Shown here: positions 11,601 through 24,400 of the stretch, piece after piece | Numbering within the stretch: position 1 is the stretch's first letter | Layout: every line of letters starts with the position of its first letter | Assembly: GCA_029465975.1 (NCBI GenBank) | Contig: CM055750.1 | Span: 2,469,548 to 2,533,547 of the forward strand | Length of the DNA stretch: 64,000 bases | From: Dallia pectoralis | Taxonomy: Eukaryota; Chordata; Actinopteri; Esociformes; Umbridae | Direction: 5' to 3' | Notes under the pieces: model-generated | Databases searched by the model: none | What the model was told of the DNA's origin: nothing | What the model saw: only the letters and a program-made list of their open reading frames with translations | Program-made: the position numbers and the translations under genes

Positions 11601-14600
11601 TTATATTTAGCTTAACCTATTAGCCTAGCCATAATAGCTTAACGTATTAGCCTAGCCATAATAGCTTAACGTATTAGCCTAGCCATTATAATGATGGTTA
11701 TGTGCGAGTTCCCAGGCGTTCGCCTAAGTCGTTTTTTATCCTATATTCCCATTTGAAGCCTCTTGAAAGCACTTCCTGCTGCTAAAGGGTTTACCCATCA
11801 GCAGAATGAATACGATGCGTAGATACAAGACACGATGGGGTTATTTTATGGGGAGAACTAAGAACTTTTAAATCGATTTATTTTTGTTGTTTAATGTCTC
11901 CGTTCCAGAAACAGTCCCCATTATCAAATCTTAAATGTCTTGCGGGGTTTCGGTCTGTTTGGGGAGTGTGATTTTTACGCCGACTGTAAGCATTTGGCTG
12001 TCGCTCGGGATCGGATGGCTATTGTAAACTACTAACTCGCAGGGGTCATGCTGATGTAGTATTATGTGAAATGCGATACAATTAGTCAAATGTTAATTGA
12101 AATCTTCCATCCAACCCTACAAACGACTAATTTGCTTTTCTGCCAGCAGGCGAAAACAAGATAAGGCAATGACAAGTACTCACATTAAAGTTTCACAGGG
12201 TGTTTGGCGCGATTGCTTTATCTGAGGTTCAGTTATTAACAACTGCTATTGTTATTACTCTAATGTGTCTTATCGGATCCACAGGAAGTGGCGAATAAGA
12301 TGGCGCTGGATACCAGAAAGACCTCTTCTTTGTGGAAGGACCAAGCACTAGTGGAAATCAACATAGCTGTACTTTACAGTTTCCAGGTGATTGACAATGG
12401 TTCTTAAAAGCAATGATCTGCACAGTTCACTATTATATATTAATCACTGCCGAAAGCATTATCCTTTAGAAGACGTTATGTTCAAAATTGGGTAATGTCA
12501 GTCACCAGAATTCCATTGTCACAAATTATATAAGCAGTTCTAGTGACAGAATTCCCTGGACACACACGGTGACAGAATTCCCCAGACACACGCGGTGACA
12601 GAATTCCCCGGACACACGCGGTGACAGTATTCCCCGGACACACGCGGTGACAGAATTCCCCGGACACACGCGGTGACAGAATTCCCCGGACACACGCGGT
12701 GACAGAATTCCCCGGACACACGCGGTGACAGAATTCCCCGGACACACGCGGTGACAGAATTCCCCGGACACACGCGGTGACAGAATTCCCCGGACACACG
12801 CGGTGACAGAATTCCCCGGACACACGCGGTGACAGAATTCCCCGGACACACGCGGTGACAGAATTCCCCGGACACACGCGGTGACAGAATTCCCTGGACA
12901 CGGTGAACACGGTGTCACGCGGTGACTCTCAATTGTCGGTTTCTAGTCATCAAAGGTGACCATCGTGGACCACCACTCGGCCACGGAGTCCTTCATGAAG
13001 CACATGGAGAACGAGGTCAGGGTACGAGGGGGCTGCCCCGGGGATTGGGTGTGGATCGTACCTCCCATGTCTGGAAGCATCACCCCTGTGTTTCACCAGG
13101 AGATGATCAACTATCGGCTCACTCCATCCTTCGAGTACCAGGTGAGGCGAAAGGAGAGAGTGCGTTGTAAGGTCAAAGGTTGATTCTTTTGATAACTCAA
13201 TTCAGTGGAAACGAATCAACAGCAAAGTAATGAATCATTAGAAAGTGCCTCCAAAATATATATGAATGTTATTCTTGCCACAGGCTGATCCGTGGAATAA
13301 CCATGTCTGGAAAGCCAACAACGGAACGCCCACCAAGAAACGAGCCATCGGCTTCAAGAAACTGGCCAAGTACGTACACAGAGAAGTTCCTCTCACGTAG
13401 CTTCAGCACTTCATCGTTCTTCTACGTACACAGAGAAGGTCCTCTCACGTAGCTTCAGGACTTCATCGTTCTTCTACGTACACAGAGAAGATCCTCTCAC
13501 GTAGCTTCAGCACTTCATCGTTCTTCTACGTACACAGAGAAGTTCCTCTCACGTAGCTTCAGCACTACATCGTTCTTCTCCTACATCAGAGTTTGAGGTC
13601 ATGCACTAATCAAGAACTTTCTACTCGTTGGTCAGTTTATTAGGTAATCCCATCTATTACTGTAGTGTGTTTCTGCTTGACTGGCCACTGTGCGCAGAGT
13701 GTGTAGTGCGTTTGTTTTCATTCGGGGCGGTATGCTGATTAGATAAAAATATGACTAAAACATAAATGCAGAAGAACAAAAGCCAGAGTAACTTTGCGCT
13801 AATGCACTCAATCTAACATGGCTAGATGGGAAAAGCACACAACCGACTAAGTATGTTTTTATTCAACGCCAGCTAGCTCTGAAATAAATGTTAGTAGTGG
13901 GAACAGTCAAAGATAGTGCCGGATCAGGAACGTTTTATTAGTTTTACCCAACCGGATGAGACAAGGTAGAAGGACAGATCAGTGGCTGATAATGGAGCAG
14001 ATTCACTCAGCTGTGTTCTTCATTTCAGTCAGCTACTGAGTAATCAGAACTTCGAAATAGAAAAGGGGCAGTTTTCTTTTTGTTCTCCTCGCGTTCGTCG
14101 GCAGATTTTCTCCTGTGCTCATTGTGTTTCCCCTGAGGAGGTTTGGAACGCTAGATAATCGCAATCGACGTCCGCTGTTTAAGCTTAACGTGACGTATTG
14201 TCAGCTTGCCTGATGGAGCTAACCGATCACACAAGCGCCGAAGCCACACCAGGCACGTGTTTTTGAACGACTTCAGAGGAAACTGAGGACAGGCTTCTGG
14301 TGTGATGAAGTCTGTTGTGCGTTTGCTCACTGGTGCGTGTGATTTTTTTTTTATTCCTCTTTACGCTACAGTGCATAAAGTAATTCATGAATGAACTATT
14401 TAAAGCCGGGATCCTGAGTTTGTAAATCCATCTTAAATGGCCGTGAATGATGTGGTATACATTATTGATTCAGGAAAGATGACAACTTTTAGACTGATCA
14501 TGAGCTCAGTTTAACTACCTTACCCCTAGACACTCAACAATATCACAGTACTACTTTAGTAATTAGAAAAAATAATAGTTGTCAAAATATATTTGTAACA

Positions 14601-16310
14601 TCTTAGATGGCCAGGCTTTGCTTCAACTGCTCTGTCTATTCACATGAGTTTGTGCATTTCTTCAGAAATCCCTGAGCTTTTTAGAAAAGAGGCTGAGTGA
14701 CCATGTTCTTATGGATACATTCCATTTTTATTTCTAACAATTTTGTATTATTGTCCCTGTTACATGCATATAACCACTGTGTGTGTGTGTGCAGGGCTGT
14801 GAAGTTCTCAGCCAAACTGATGGGTCAGGCCATGGCGAAGAGAGTCAAAGCCACTATTCTCTTCGCCACTGAGACCGGAAAGTCTCAAGACTATGCAAAA
14901 ACCCTGTGTGAGATATTCAAGCACGCGTTTGATGCAAAGGTAAACTCACCACAAAATGTGTGGTATATTCATGTTGATTCTCCCTGTCTATTTGTGTAAC
15001 GTTATCTGTGGCTAGAACATATATGCTACTTCAAGACAAATCTTAAGAGATACCACTCAAGCTGGATATTGGTATCATATCTTTCTCGGTAATGTAACTG
15101 AATGAAGAAAAACCCTTCGGAAAACTGTGGATATGAAAATACTAAGACATAAGTAGGAGAGAGGTTTTCACACCGAAGCCGGTGAGGTTACGCGGAAACG
15201 TCTGTTTTGTCGCCCTCCCTCGCGATCTCATACTGAAAATCGCCAGGGGACCCGATGTCAGAGTCAACCCAGCCAAGCGTTGAGCTGTAGTTTAAGATAA
15301 GATCATCAAGCCCTGTGGGCGGTTTAAATGGGTTCGGGGAAAAACAATGACATTCACACAGCTCAGCTGCTCTCCGTCATCTAGTGTTTCTCACCAAGAA
15401 ATCGGATTATTCGTGTTTTTTTTTCTCCATCCTATTTGTTCGTAATCAATCAGAGGAGGAAGTACGTTGTTGTAGTTGAGGCAGGCGGATTGATGGACGG
15501 ACGACTTGGGTGGGGGGTTCCTTTCTGTCATCTGTCCCAAGCTTGTTCGCTCGGCACGGTGGCCCGTAGGCAACGAGTCTGTCCGATCAAGATTGAGCGT
15601 CAGATAGCCGGGTGTAAACGATATGGTTATCAGCTCGTTCATTCAGGCCTCAGGGCAAATGACTGTTTTGAATGTTCTCGTCGTGTCAGACGGAGGAATG
15701 GGAGAGAGATGAAACGCTCTCTGTCGACTTGGTTCCATTTTAACTCGGTGTTTATCGCTTTTGTTTCATCCCGAATATGGGTGAGCTTTCTTTTTTTATA
15801 TTCAGGGTCTGCGGTTTGTCACGTTGGGGAATGAAATGTACGTCTCGTGCTGTGCATCTGAAAGTGTCTCCGGTTGCCATGACACGGACGATACCGGACG
15901 GGTGTATCACGTGGGGATGTTTATATGGATGATATATTGGTGTTCCACCATCGTAGGTGATGTCAATGGATGAGTACGATATGGTGGACCTGGAGCATGA
16001 GACTCTGGTGCTGGCGGTGACCAGTACCTTTGGAAACGGAGACCCACCTGAGAACGGAGAGGTATGATTGGCCGGCCGACTGTGTTCCACACACACACTG
16101 TTTTGCCGTGCTTGTGAGAACCAGAAAAACAGGAAAAATAGTAGAACCCGGAGACAGTTTTACAACACATTTTCCACTTATGGGATAGGTTTGAGGTGCG
16201 GCTTAGACATTTTAAAGGTTTGGCGTGATTTGGGCTAAGACGTTTATGTTGAGGTTAAGCTGTGTAACATTTCGAATAGGAATAATTGTGCCCACCAGGA
16301 CTGTGAAATG

Positions 16311-16348
<38 letters not shown>

Positions 16349-18438
16349 GTACTTATAGAACCATCTGTTTTTGTTACATTAACATAAGTTAATCCTGCTC
16401 TCAAACGATGGTGTGCTGTGTTCCTGTTTGTTTTAGAAATTCGGAGCCGGTCTAATGGATATGAGACACCCAACGTCGAACACCGAGGACAGGAAGTGAG
16501 TTCAACCAAGCACACGGTCACACCTCCTAAATGCCGCCAAAGATTATAGTGCTCAATAAAGGGTAGAGCTCGAATTAGTGCACGCCAATGGCCACAGTCC
16601 AATTCCCTGGGGTAAAAATCGTACAATTTCCTGGTGCTGTCTGCTTTATTGGACAGGGCCGTGGTAAACGGTTCGTTCTCTGACAGAACAATTGGCCGGA
16701 TGTGGACCTTCTCAGCGGCAGCAGCAGCAGCTCTTGTACTGGAGGCAGCTGCTTAGTCAGATGCACAATACTAGGCCATAGCAAAGATATGCCTAGATAA
16801 TAGATTGTATTACAGTCCTCCTCAGCTACTGCGTGTCTGGGGTCTACCCTTGCCCTCCATAATTTACACTCGCACCCCTAAATTGATTCAGGGCCGCTAC
16901 GCTGACTGACAGCAGACTTTTCCAGAACAGTTTGGGTCTTGGCACTGGAGGATTAATCGATCAATATGTCGATTTCTGCTGTTGAGTAATAAAGTTTTAT
17001 TCAGTAGCGTCTGTGTTGTCCGTTTCTCTGCCCCTCCTAGGAGTTACAAGGTGCGTTTCAACAGTGTGTCCTCCTACTCAGACACCCGCAAATCCTCCAG
17101 CGACGAAGCCGAGGCCAAGGTGAACTTCGAGAGCACAGGACCCCTTGCCAACGTCAGGTTCGTTGTGCGCAGGCCCAACCTCGTGGGTGTTTTGACGGCG
17201 TCTTGCGTGGTTCTCCCGGCGTAACTCGATAACGAACGACCCCTGTGCCTTGCTGAATTGTACAAATCTGATATGAATTCCTCTTAAATGCGTCTGTGTG
17301 TCCAGTAGGCTCCGCCCCCCTCTCCTCGGTGCACTTTGCTGTGTGTGTGAGTTTCCATAGTAACGGCTCCTTATTGGGCTGCCAGACAAGAGAAACGTTA
17401 GCGTTTACGTACGGCTACTTTTTGTCACCTGGCTCAGAAAAAAACAGACAGAAGAGCAAGCGGTTGGGGCGTTGGGGACAGCAGGAGAAGAGCTTAAAAA
17501 TGTTGTCAAATTTAAACTGGTTGTAGTTTAATTAAAGGTATTACATGTTCGTGGGGATTGTTGACTCTGTCGTTTCCGTCCCGAACCTGACTGAATTAAT
17601 TGCCTCCCAACCCCCTCCACGCTTTCAAATGAGGCCATGGAAAGATCAACAAATCTGTCATTATTTTTATCAACTTAGGCTCCGATTTAACTTCTAACAT
17701 GATACAGATAATACGAATAGAAAACGGCTCTCTTAAAACCCATGTACACCTCCAACATGGAACATTTTTCTAAACTAATATATAAATGTATCAATCGAAA
17801 AAAACTTAAACATCCAAATATTATTTACGTTCGTTATAAACGTATGAATAATTTTTTCTTTATCAAAATGTAATCAGAAATGTGTTTTTATATTCATTTA
17901 TTTCCTCCATTCTTTGTTTCTTTATATATTGTCCTAAAGTGGGCAGGACTCAAACCAGTGAATGAAAGGGTTCTTACTACCACTTGATTGGCTAAATTGC
18001 AGTAGCTGAATGTCTATTCATATTTATTTCTAATAATGGCAGGTTTGGTCCTCCATAAGCCAACACGCTAACATCTGGACTTAAATGACCTGTTTAGAAA
18101 GGTGGTTTTTCGCTTGGGGCTTTACAACACATTTGAATAAGTTTACAAAAAACATACATCTGTACAGGAAGGCCAAGCTGTTTAAACCAGCACGATAGGA
18201 AGACAAACCTTTGTGAATTCAACTCAAGGGCGGCATCTTAGACCTGATGTGTTTTAAAGGATTGGACAGCTGTGAGAATGTCTTCTTTCCCCCTGAACGT
18301 GTCTCAGAGTAAAACTGGTTCAACACATCAGTCAGTCAGGAACATCTCACCTATTTGTGTCTGAAGTTTTTATCCTTTATTTGAGCAAACCACTTCATGG
18401 GTGTCTGGATTATACCAACGAATGTGTTTGTTTGTGTG

Positions 18439-18481
<43 letters not shown>

Positions 18482-21400
18482 CTCTCTCTCTCTCTGTCTC
18501 TCCCTCTTTGTCTCTCTGTTTCTCCCCCTCTCCTCTCTCTCTCTCTCTCTCTCTCTCCTCTCTCTGTCTCTCCTCTCTGTCTCTCCCTCTCTGTCTCTCC
18601 CTCTCTGTCTCTCTGTCTCTCTCCCTCTCCCTCTCTGTCTCTCCCTCTCTGTCTCTCTGTCTCTCCCTCTCTGTCTCTTCCTCTCTGTCTCCCTCTCTGT
18701 CTCTCCAGGTTCTCTGTGTTTGGCCTTGGCTCCAGGGCCTACCCACACTTCTGTGCTTTTGCCCACGCTGTGGACACGCTGTTTGAGGAGCTGGGGGGCG
18801 AGCGCATCCTACGCATGGGGGAAGGAGACGAGTTGTGTGGCCAGGAGGAGTCCTTCAGGAACTGGGCTAAGAAGGTCTTCAAGGTGAGGGATCTGAGGTG
18901 TCATTGTGTATACACACACACACACACGCACATGTGAAGTATACACACACACACGCGCACATGTGATGTATACACACACACGCGCACATGTGATGTATAC
19001 ACACACACACACGCGCACATGTGATGTATACACACACACACACACATGCACATGTGAAGTATACACACACACAAACACATTACATTAAAACGATTGATTA
19101 CCCCTGATTGACTAACAGACATTTGGTAACGGGGACGCTCTATTTAATTTTAAACCAGTGTTACACCGCAGATATATCATTTCCTGGCTGGTGATAGTGT
19201 TTTTTTTTGGTAAATCTGAAGTTACATATTAAGTAGGTCTTCTAAACTTTAAACACAGCTTTAAACACCACCCTGCCAGTTTCTGTATCAATAGAAGGAC
19301 TTTGCTGTGGCAAGCACACCCTAAGACGTCATCACAGCCGAACAAACGCTATTGTCGTTCTGTCCCGCCGCGCGGTACAGCCGTTATCACCACCACCTAG
19401 TCAGAACGTCTCCCCGGGGCCACGCAAGGGCCCATCTCAGATACGGCTTCTATACAGAGCAGAACTTGCATCAGAGAATGCCAGTATACCGGGTGTCGTG
19501 TAGAATGTGCCAGCAAGTGGCTGAGGGATGTGTATTGTTCCACATTTGTATGTGTATAAAGAACGTCTCCCACTCTGGCTCTCCGGTCTACTGAATCACT
19601 CGTTCTTCGTTGAGGTAACGTTAAAGCAGCCCGACCTCGGGAAGATTTCCGTGGGATGGAACGATTCTGTGCCGGCCAGGAGATTCTGGTGCAGGATTTA
19701 GGGCATTATTCATGGCTTCATTCCCTGAAACGGGAGTATCAAAAAACCCTGAAGGCTATAAAAGCCGGATCTTTGAATAATTGTTCTCGTCAAAGCTGGC
19801 GTTCTTTGAAATGTTTGCACTTATAAACGCCTGTGGGTTTCCCCCGGTTTCAAGGCCGCCTGTGACGTGTTCTGTATCGGTGATGTGAACATTGAGAAGG
19901 CGCACGACTCGTTGATCAGTAACGACCGGAGCTGGAAGAAGAGTCGCTTCCGTCTTTCCTACAGAGCTGAGGCACCTGCTCTAACCCAAGGTAATCGGAG
20001 TTACAGTGGCTGTGATGGGAGAAAATGAGAGAAAGAGAGTTCATGCCAGAACTTTTCCCACCTTTAACGTGACCTATAATTCAATTGAAAGACAAACTGA
20101 AATCTTTCAGGGGGAAACCGTACAATTACCTGGTTACATAATTGTGTGTGCCGGAACTTTCGGATGAAAGTGTAATTGAAAAGCAAAACTCATGTGGCAG
20201 AAATGGCAAAGGAGTTTTTTTCCCCTGATGAAGGGGGAATTGATTGACAGTATTTCAAATATAATCTATTAATTGTTCTGATTGTGTCCTCGTACAGCGC
20301 TATACAGCGTTCATAAGAAAAAGGTTCATGGAGCCAAGATCTTACAGAGTGAAAATCTACAAAGTTCCAAATCCAAGTGGGTACACTTTCTCTTGTAATA
20401 CATTACATTGTGACTGCAGTATATATCAGGAGATAAAACAACATCCTCCCAATCACATGAAACATGGCACCTGAATTAATCTATGTGCGTATATGCCTGC
20501 TGCTATTTACATAAAAAAAAATATCAGGTAATGTTAGACATCTTATTGGGAAACATTTTGCAAGAGAATTGCAGTACAATTTTTTTTACCGCTGTTCAAT
20601 CTGAAAGCAACAACATTGGTTTTACTCTCTTTTGTTGGAGGGTGAAAGTGAGGGTGTTTGCCGGACCAAGTTAAAATGGTTCCATACACTGAATATCCGT
20701 AACATTATGACAGGAAATGATCAGTGTAATGTTCTTCCTAAGGTCACAGGTCAACCGTACGCCGGTATTTCCCCATGAACGTATAATGGTCACGAAACCT
20801 TTACTCCGTTTCTCAATCTCCTAGCAGTCGCTCCACCATATTTGTTCGGCTTCACACAAACAACGAGGACAGCCTGGCGTACCAGCCCGGTGACCATCTG
20901 GGCATTTTCCCTGGCAACCACGAGGACCTGGTTACGGCCCTCATAGAGAAACTAGAAGACGCCCCACCTGTCAATCAGATCGTCAAGGTGGAGTTCCTTG
21001 AAGAGAGAAACACGGCCCTGGGTATGTACAACATGTAACCAATAGGGCAAGGCAGGGTGTGGCTTATGGCATCATGGCAAAGACCATGTCATAGGCACAG
21101 TGCTTTTTGGGGGGGTGGACACATTGCTCAGACAAGTTGGCAGTATCTTACAAACCCCATTATATGCCAACGCAATTAGAGCAGTAATAAGTGATGCCAA
21201 TAACGTTTGTTATAAACCCGGTGGTTAACGTCCTGAGGGCTCACTGGCTAAAAGCTGTCGTATATTTACTGTACCACAGGTATTAGATCACAAGGCAGTA
21301 CAGCTCTCAGGTGTGGAACATTGGTCCATTATCCCAAATCCCCTTGGGGCTTTTTCCTTTATTTTTCCACTAGACAGAGGTCATAGAAATGCCAGATTTT

Positions 21401-24400
21401 GAAACCTAAATCACTGATTTTGTGAATAGCTTTACATAAGCTGTTCATGTCCAATAACGTTGGGTGCTGTGTGACGTGTATGTTTTATTATATAGGTGTG
21501 ATAAGTAACTGGCTAGAGGAGCCTCGTCTTCCTCCGTGCACCATGTTCCAGGCCTTCCAGTACTTCCTGGACATCACCACACCCCCCAGCCCTGTCCTAC
21601 TGCAGCAGTTTGCCTCCCTGGCAACCAATGAGAAGCAGAGGAAGAAACTGGAGACCCTCAGTAAGGTGAGGTTTCACCCATTTTGTGCGCTGGTATATTT
21701 TCACTGTTGACCAATCAGAGAGCAGGGGTTTTATTTGTGATGTTGGCATACATACTGTACACTATATGACAAAAGTATGTGGACACCTCTAGAAATAATT
21801 TAGTTTGGATGTTTCAGCCATGCCGATTTCTCGCAGGTGTGTAAAACCCAGCACACAGCCAGGAAATCTGCATAAACATTGGCAGTACAATGGGTCATAC
21901 AGAAGAGCTCAGTGAATTTCACCGGCGCTGTCATAAGACAATACCTTTGACACAAGTCAGTTTGTGAAATTTCTGACCTACAGAGCTGGGATACTTGGTC
22001 TTAAAGCGTGTTGTCTGTATACATCACCTGTTACATCACTCACTGATCACAGAGTTCTGAACATCACCTGTCACCTGTGACATCACTCACTCAACACAGA
22101 GTTCTGAACATCACCTGTCACCTGTGACATCACTCACTCAACACAGAGTTCTGAACATCACCTGTCACCTGTGACATCACTCACTCAACACAGAGTTCTG
22201 AACATCACCTGTCACCTGTGACATCACTCACTCACCACAGTGTTCTGAACATCACCTGTCACCTGTGACATCACTCACTCACTGATCACAGAGTTCTGAA
22301 CATCACCTGTCACCTGTTACATCACTCACTCAACACAGAGTTCTGAACATCACCTGTCACCTGTGACATCACTCACTCACCACAGTGTTCTGAACATCAC
22401 CTGTCACCTGTGACATCACTCACTCACTGATCACAGAGTTCTGAACATCACCTGTTACATCACTCACTCAACACAGAGTTCTGAACATCACCTGTCACCT
22501 GTTACATCACTCACTCATCACATAGTTCTGAACATCACCTGTCTGTCACCTGTGACATCACTCACTCAACACAGAGTTCTGAACATCACCTGTCACCTGT
22601 TACATCACTCACTCAGCACATAGTTCTAAATATCACCTGTCACCTGTGACATCACTCACTCACCACAGAGTTCTGAACATCACCTGTCACCTGTTACATC
22701 ACTCACTCATCACAGAGTTCTGAACATCACCTGTCACCTGTCACATCACTCACTCAGCACAGAGTTCTGAACATCACCTGTCACATCACTCACTCATCAC
22801 AGAGTTCCAAACTGCTTCTGGAAGCACCATCTGCACTTGAGCTGTGTCTCTGTGCATAAAGTGTGGTTCATGAAGACCTGTTTTGCTTAAAGTGACCTCA
22901 CAAGCATATGCATATGTTATTTTAGAACTGGGATTGAGAGCCAGGCGTTCTCGTCCAACATCAGAGCCTGACCTCACAAATGCTTTTACGGCCAAAGATT
23001 CCCACAGGGACACTCAAGAATCCTATGGAAAGCCTTCCCAGGAGAGCGGGACGTTGAATGTTGTCATAGCTGCCATTTGTGGCCAACTCCAAATGAATGC
23101 TTCTGTTCTAAAGTTTAATGAAGGAATACCGCGGCATGTTGGTGCGACTGGAGGTTGACAGAGTTTAGTTCACGAACCAAGGAGGATTTGTAATAATGTT
23201 GGGAACCGTTTATCTCCCGAACACACGTTCCAATCAGACGAACTCCTAGAAGTTCCCAAGTTCTAATGCATTCATAAACACGGCCAGGTAATGTGTTTCT
23301 GCTTGCACTTCATCCCTCTCCTGCATGCACACGCGTGTGTGTGTGTGTGTGTGTATATATAGAGGACATTGTGTGTGCCCATTAGGAATGGAACTCATGA
23401 CTCACGAGCACTGTGCTCTTACCGAACTGAACCACACGCCAGATCGTGAGGTAATTCCGTTCATTAGCATTCATTCGATTATTCATCCTCTTTCATAATG
23501 CCACGCACCGTGTTACACCGGCGAAGGAACCGAATGTGAGTGCAAAAGCGGAAGCATAATCTGGTCTAACTTCTTTTTATCCCGTAATGGAAGTTTGTCG
23601 ACTTAAAAGTGAAGCCTTAATGGAAGCACACTGAAGGCTTTCACGGTGAACGCGCTTCGTTGTTCTTTTCAGTACTGTGTTTTTTTTCTTTTTATCTTGA
23701 CTCCAGCACCTTATTCTTTAGGCATGAAGCCACCTGTCTGTTTGGTTGCTTTACCTTGGAAATGTCCTGTAAAACCTCTCTTGATTGAAATGCCATTTGA
23801 GGCACTTCGCATTTGTCTAAAAGAACTTTACTGCAGTCATTTTCTCTCCATGCAGTGCTTCCTACAGGTGGGAAAAATACAAAATACCAACCTGTATTTG
23901 TAAATGTATTTAAAATGTTATGTTGGCCGGGCAAGTGTGTGACTCACTCTTCATGGTTCAACTCAAAAAACTAAAAACAAGAAAAGAAATAAAACGGATA
24001 GAAGGGAAAAATGGATTGGATTGACGGCCCGATCTAGACGAGGTACCGGTAGGTGTTGGTGGTGCCAGACGCTTTCCACTTCTTAATAATGCTCTGAACG
24101 CTACTTGTGTGAAAGTAAACACTTTTGCAATCTTTTTGTGTCTTTCTAACAACTTTGTCCTTTTGAAAGCACCTTCCCAACCATGGCGCATTCTTTGCAT
24201 TGCTATGCACTACTAGAAATGGAATAATAATGGAATAGCCAGTATTCTTATGCAGTCAATCACAACCACTACAACCAGGCAATTAGCATGCTGTGTGATC
24301 TGGGAAGTGACTGGTTGTACCTGAGCAAGTTTATAATGGTTACTATGGTTACTCTAAGGGGCTGGGCACTTATCCAAACCAGGTGTTCTACTAATTACAT

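Noticed and set aside
12482..12918. Minus-strand frames with repeated CHRVCPGNSVTACVRGI-type units
   Set aside because: Translation of the 26-bp array; all three frames are open, a sign of repetition rather than coding.
16496..17040. nNOS-mu alternative exon
   Set aside because: No open segment with proper phase and recognisable similarity was found, so not annotated.
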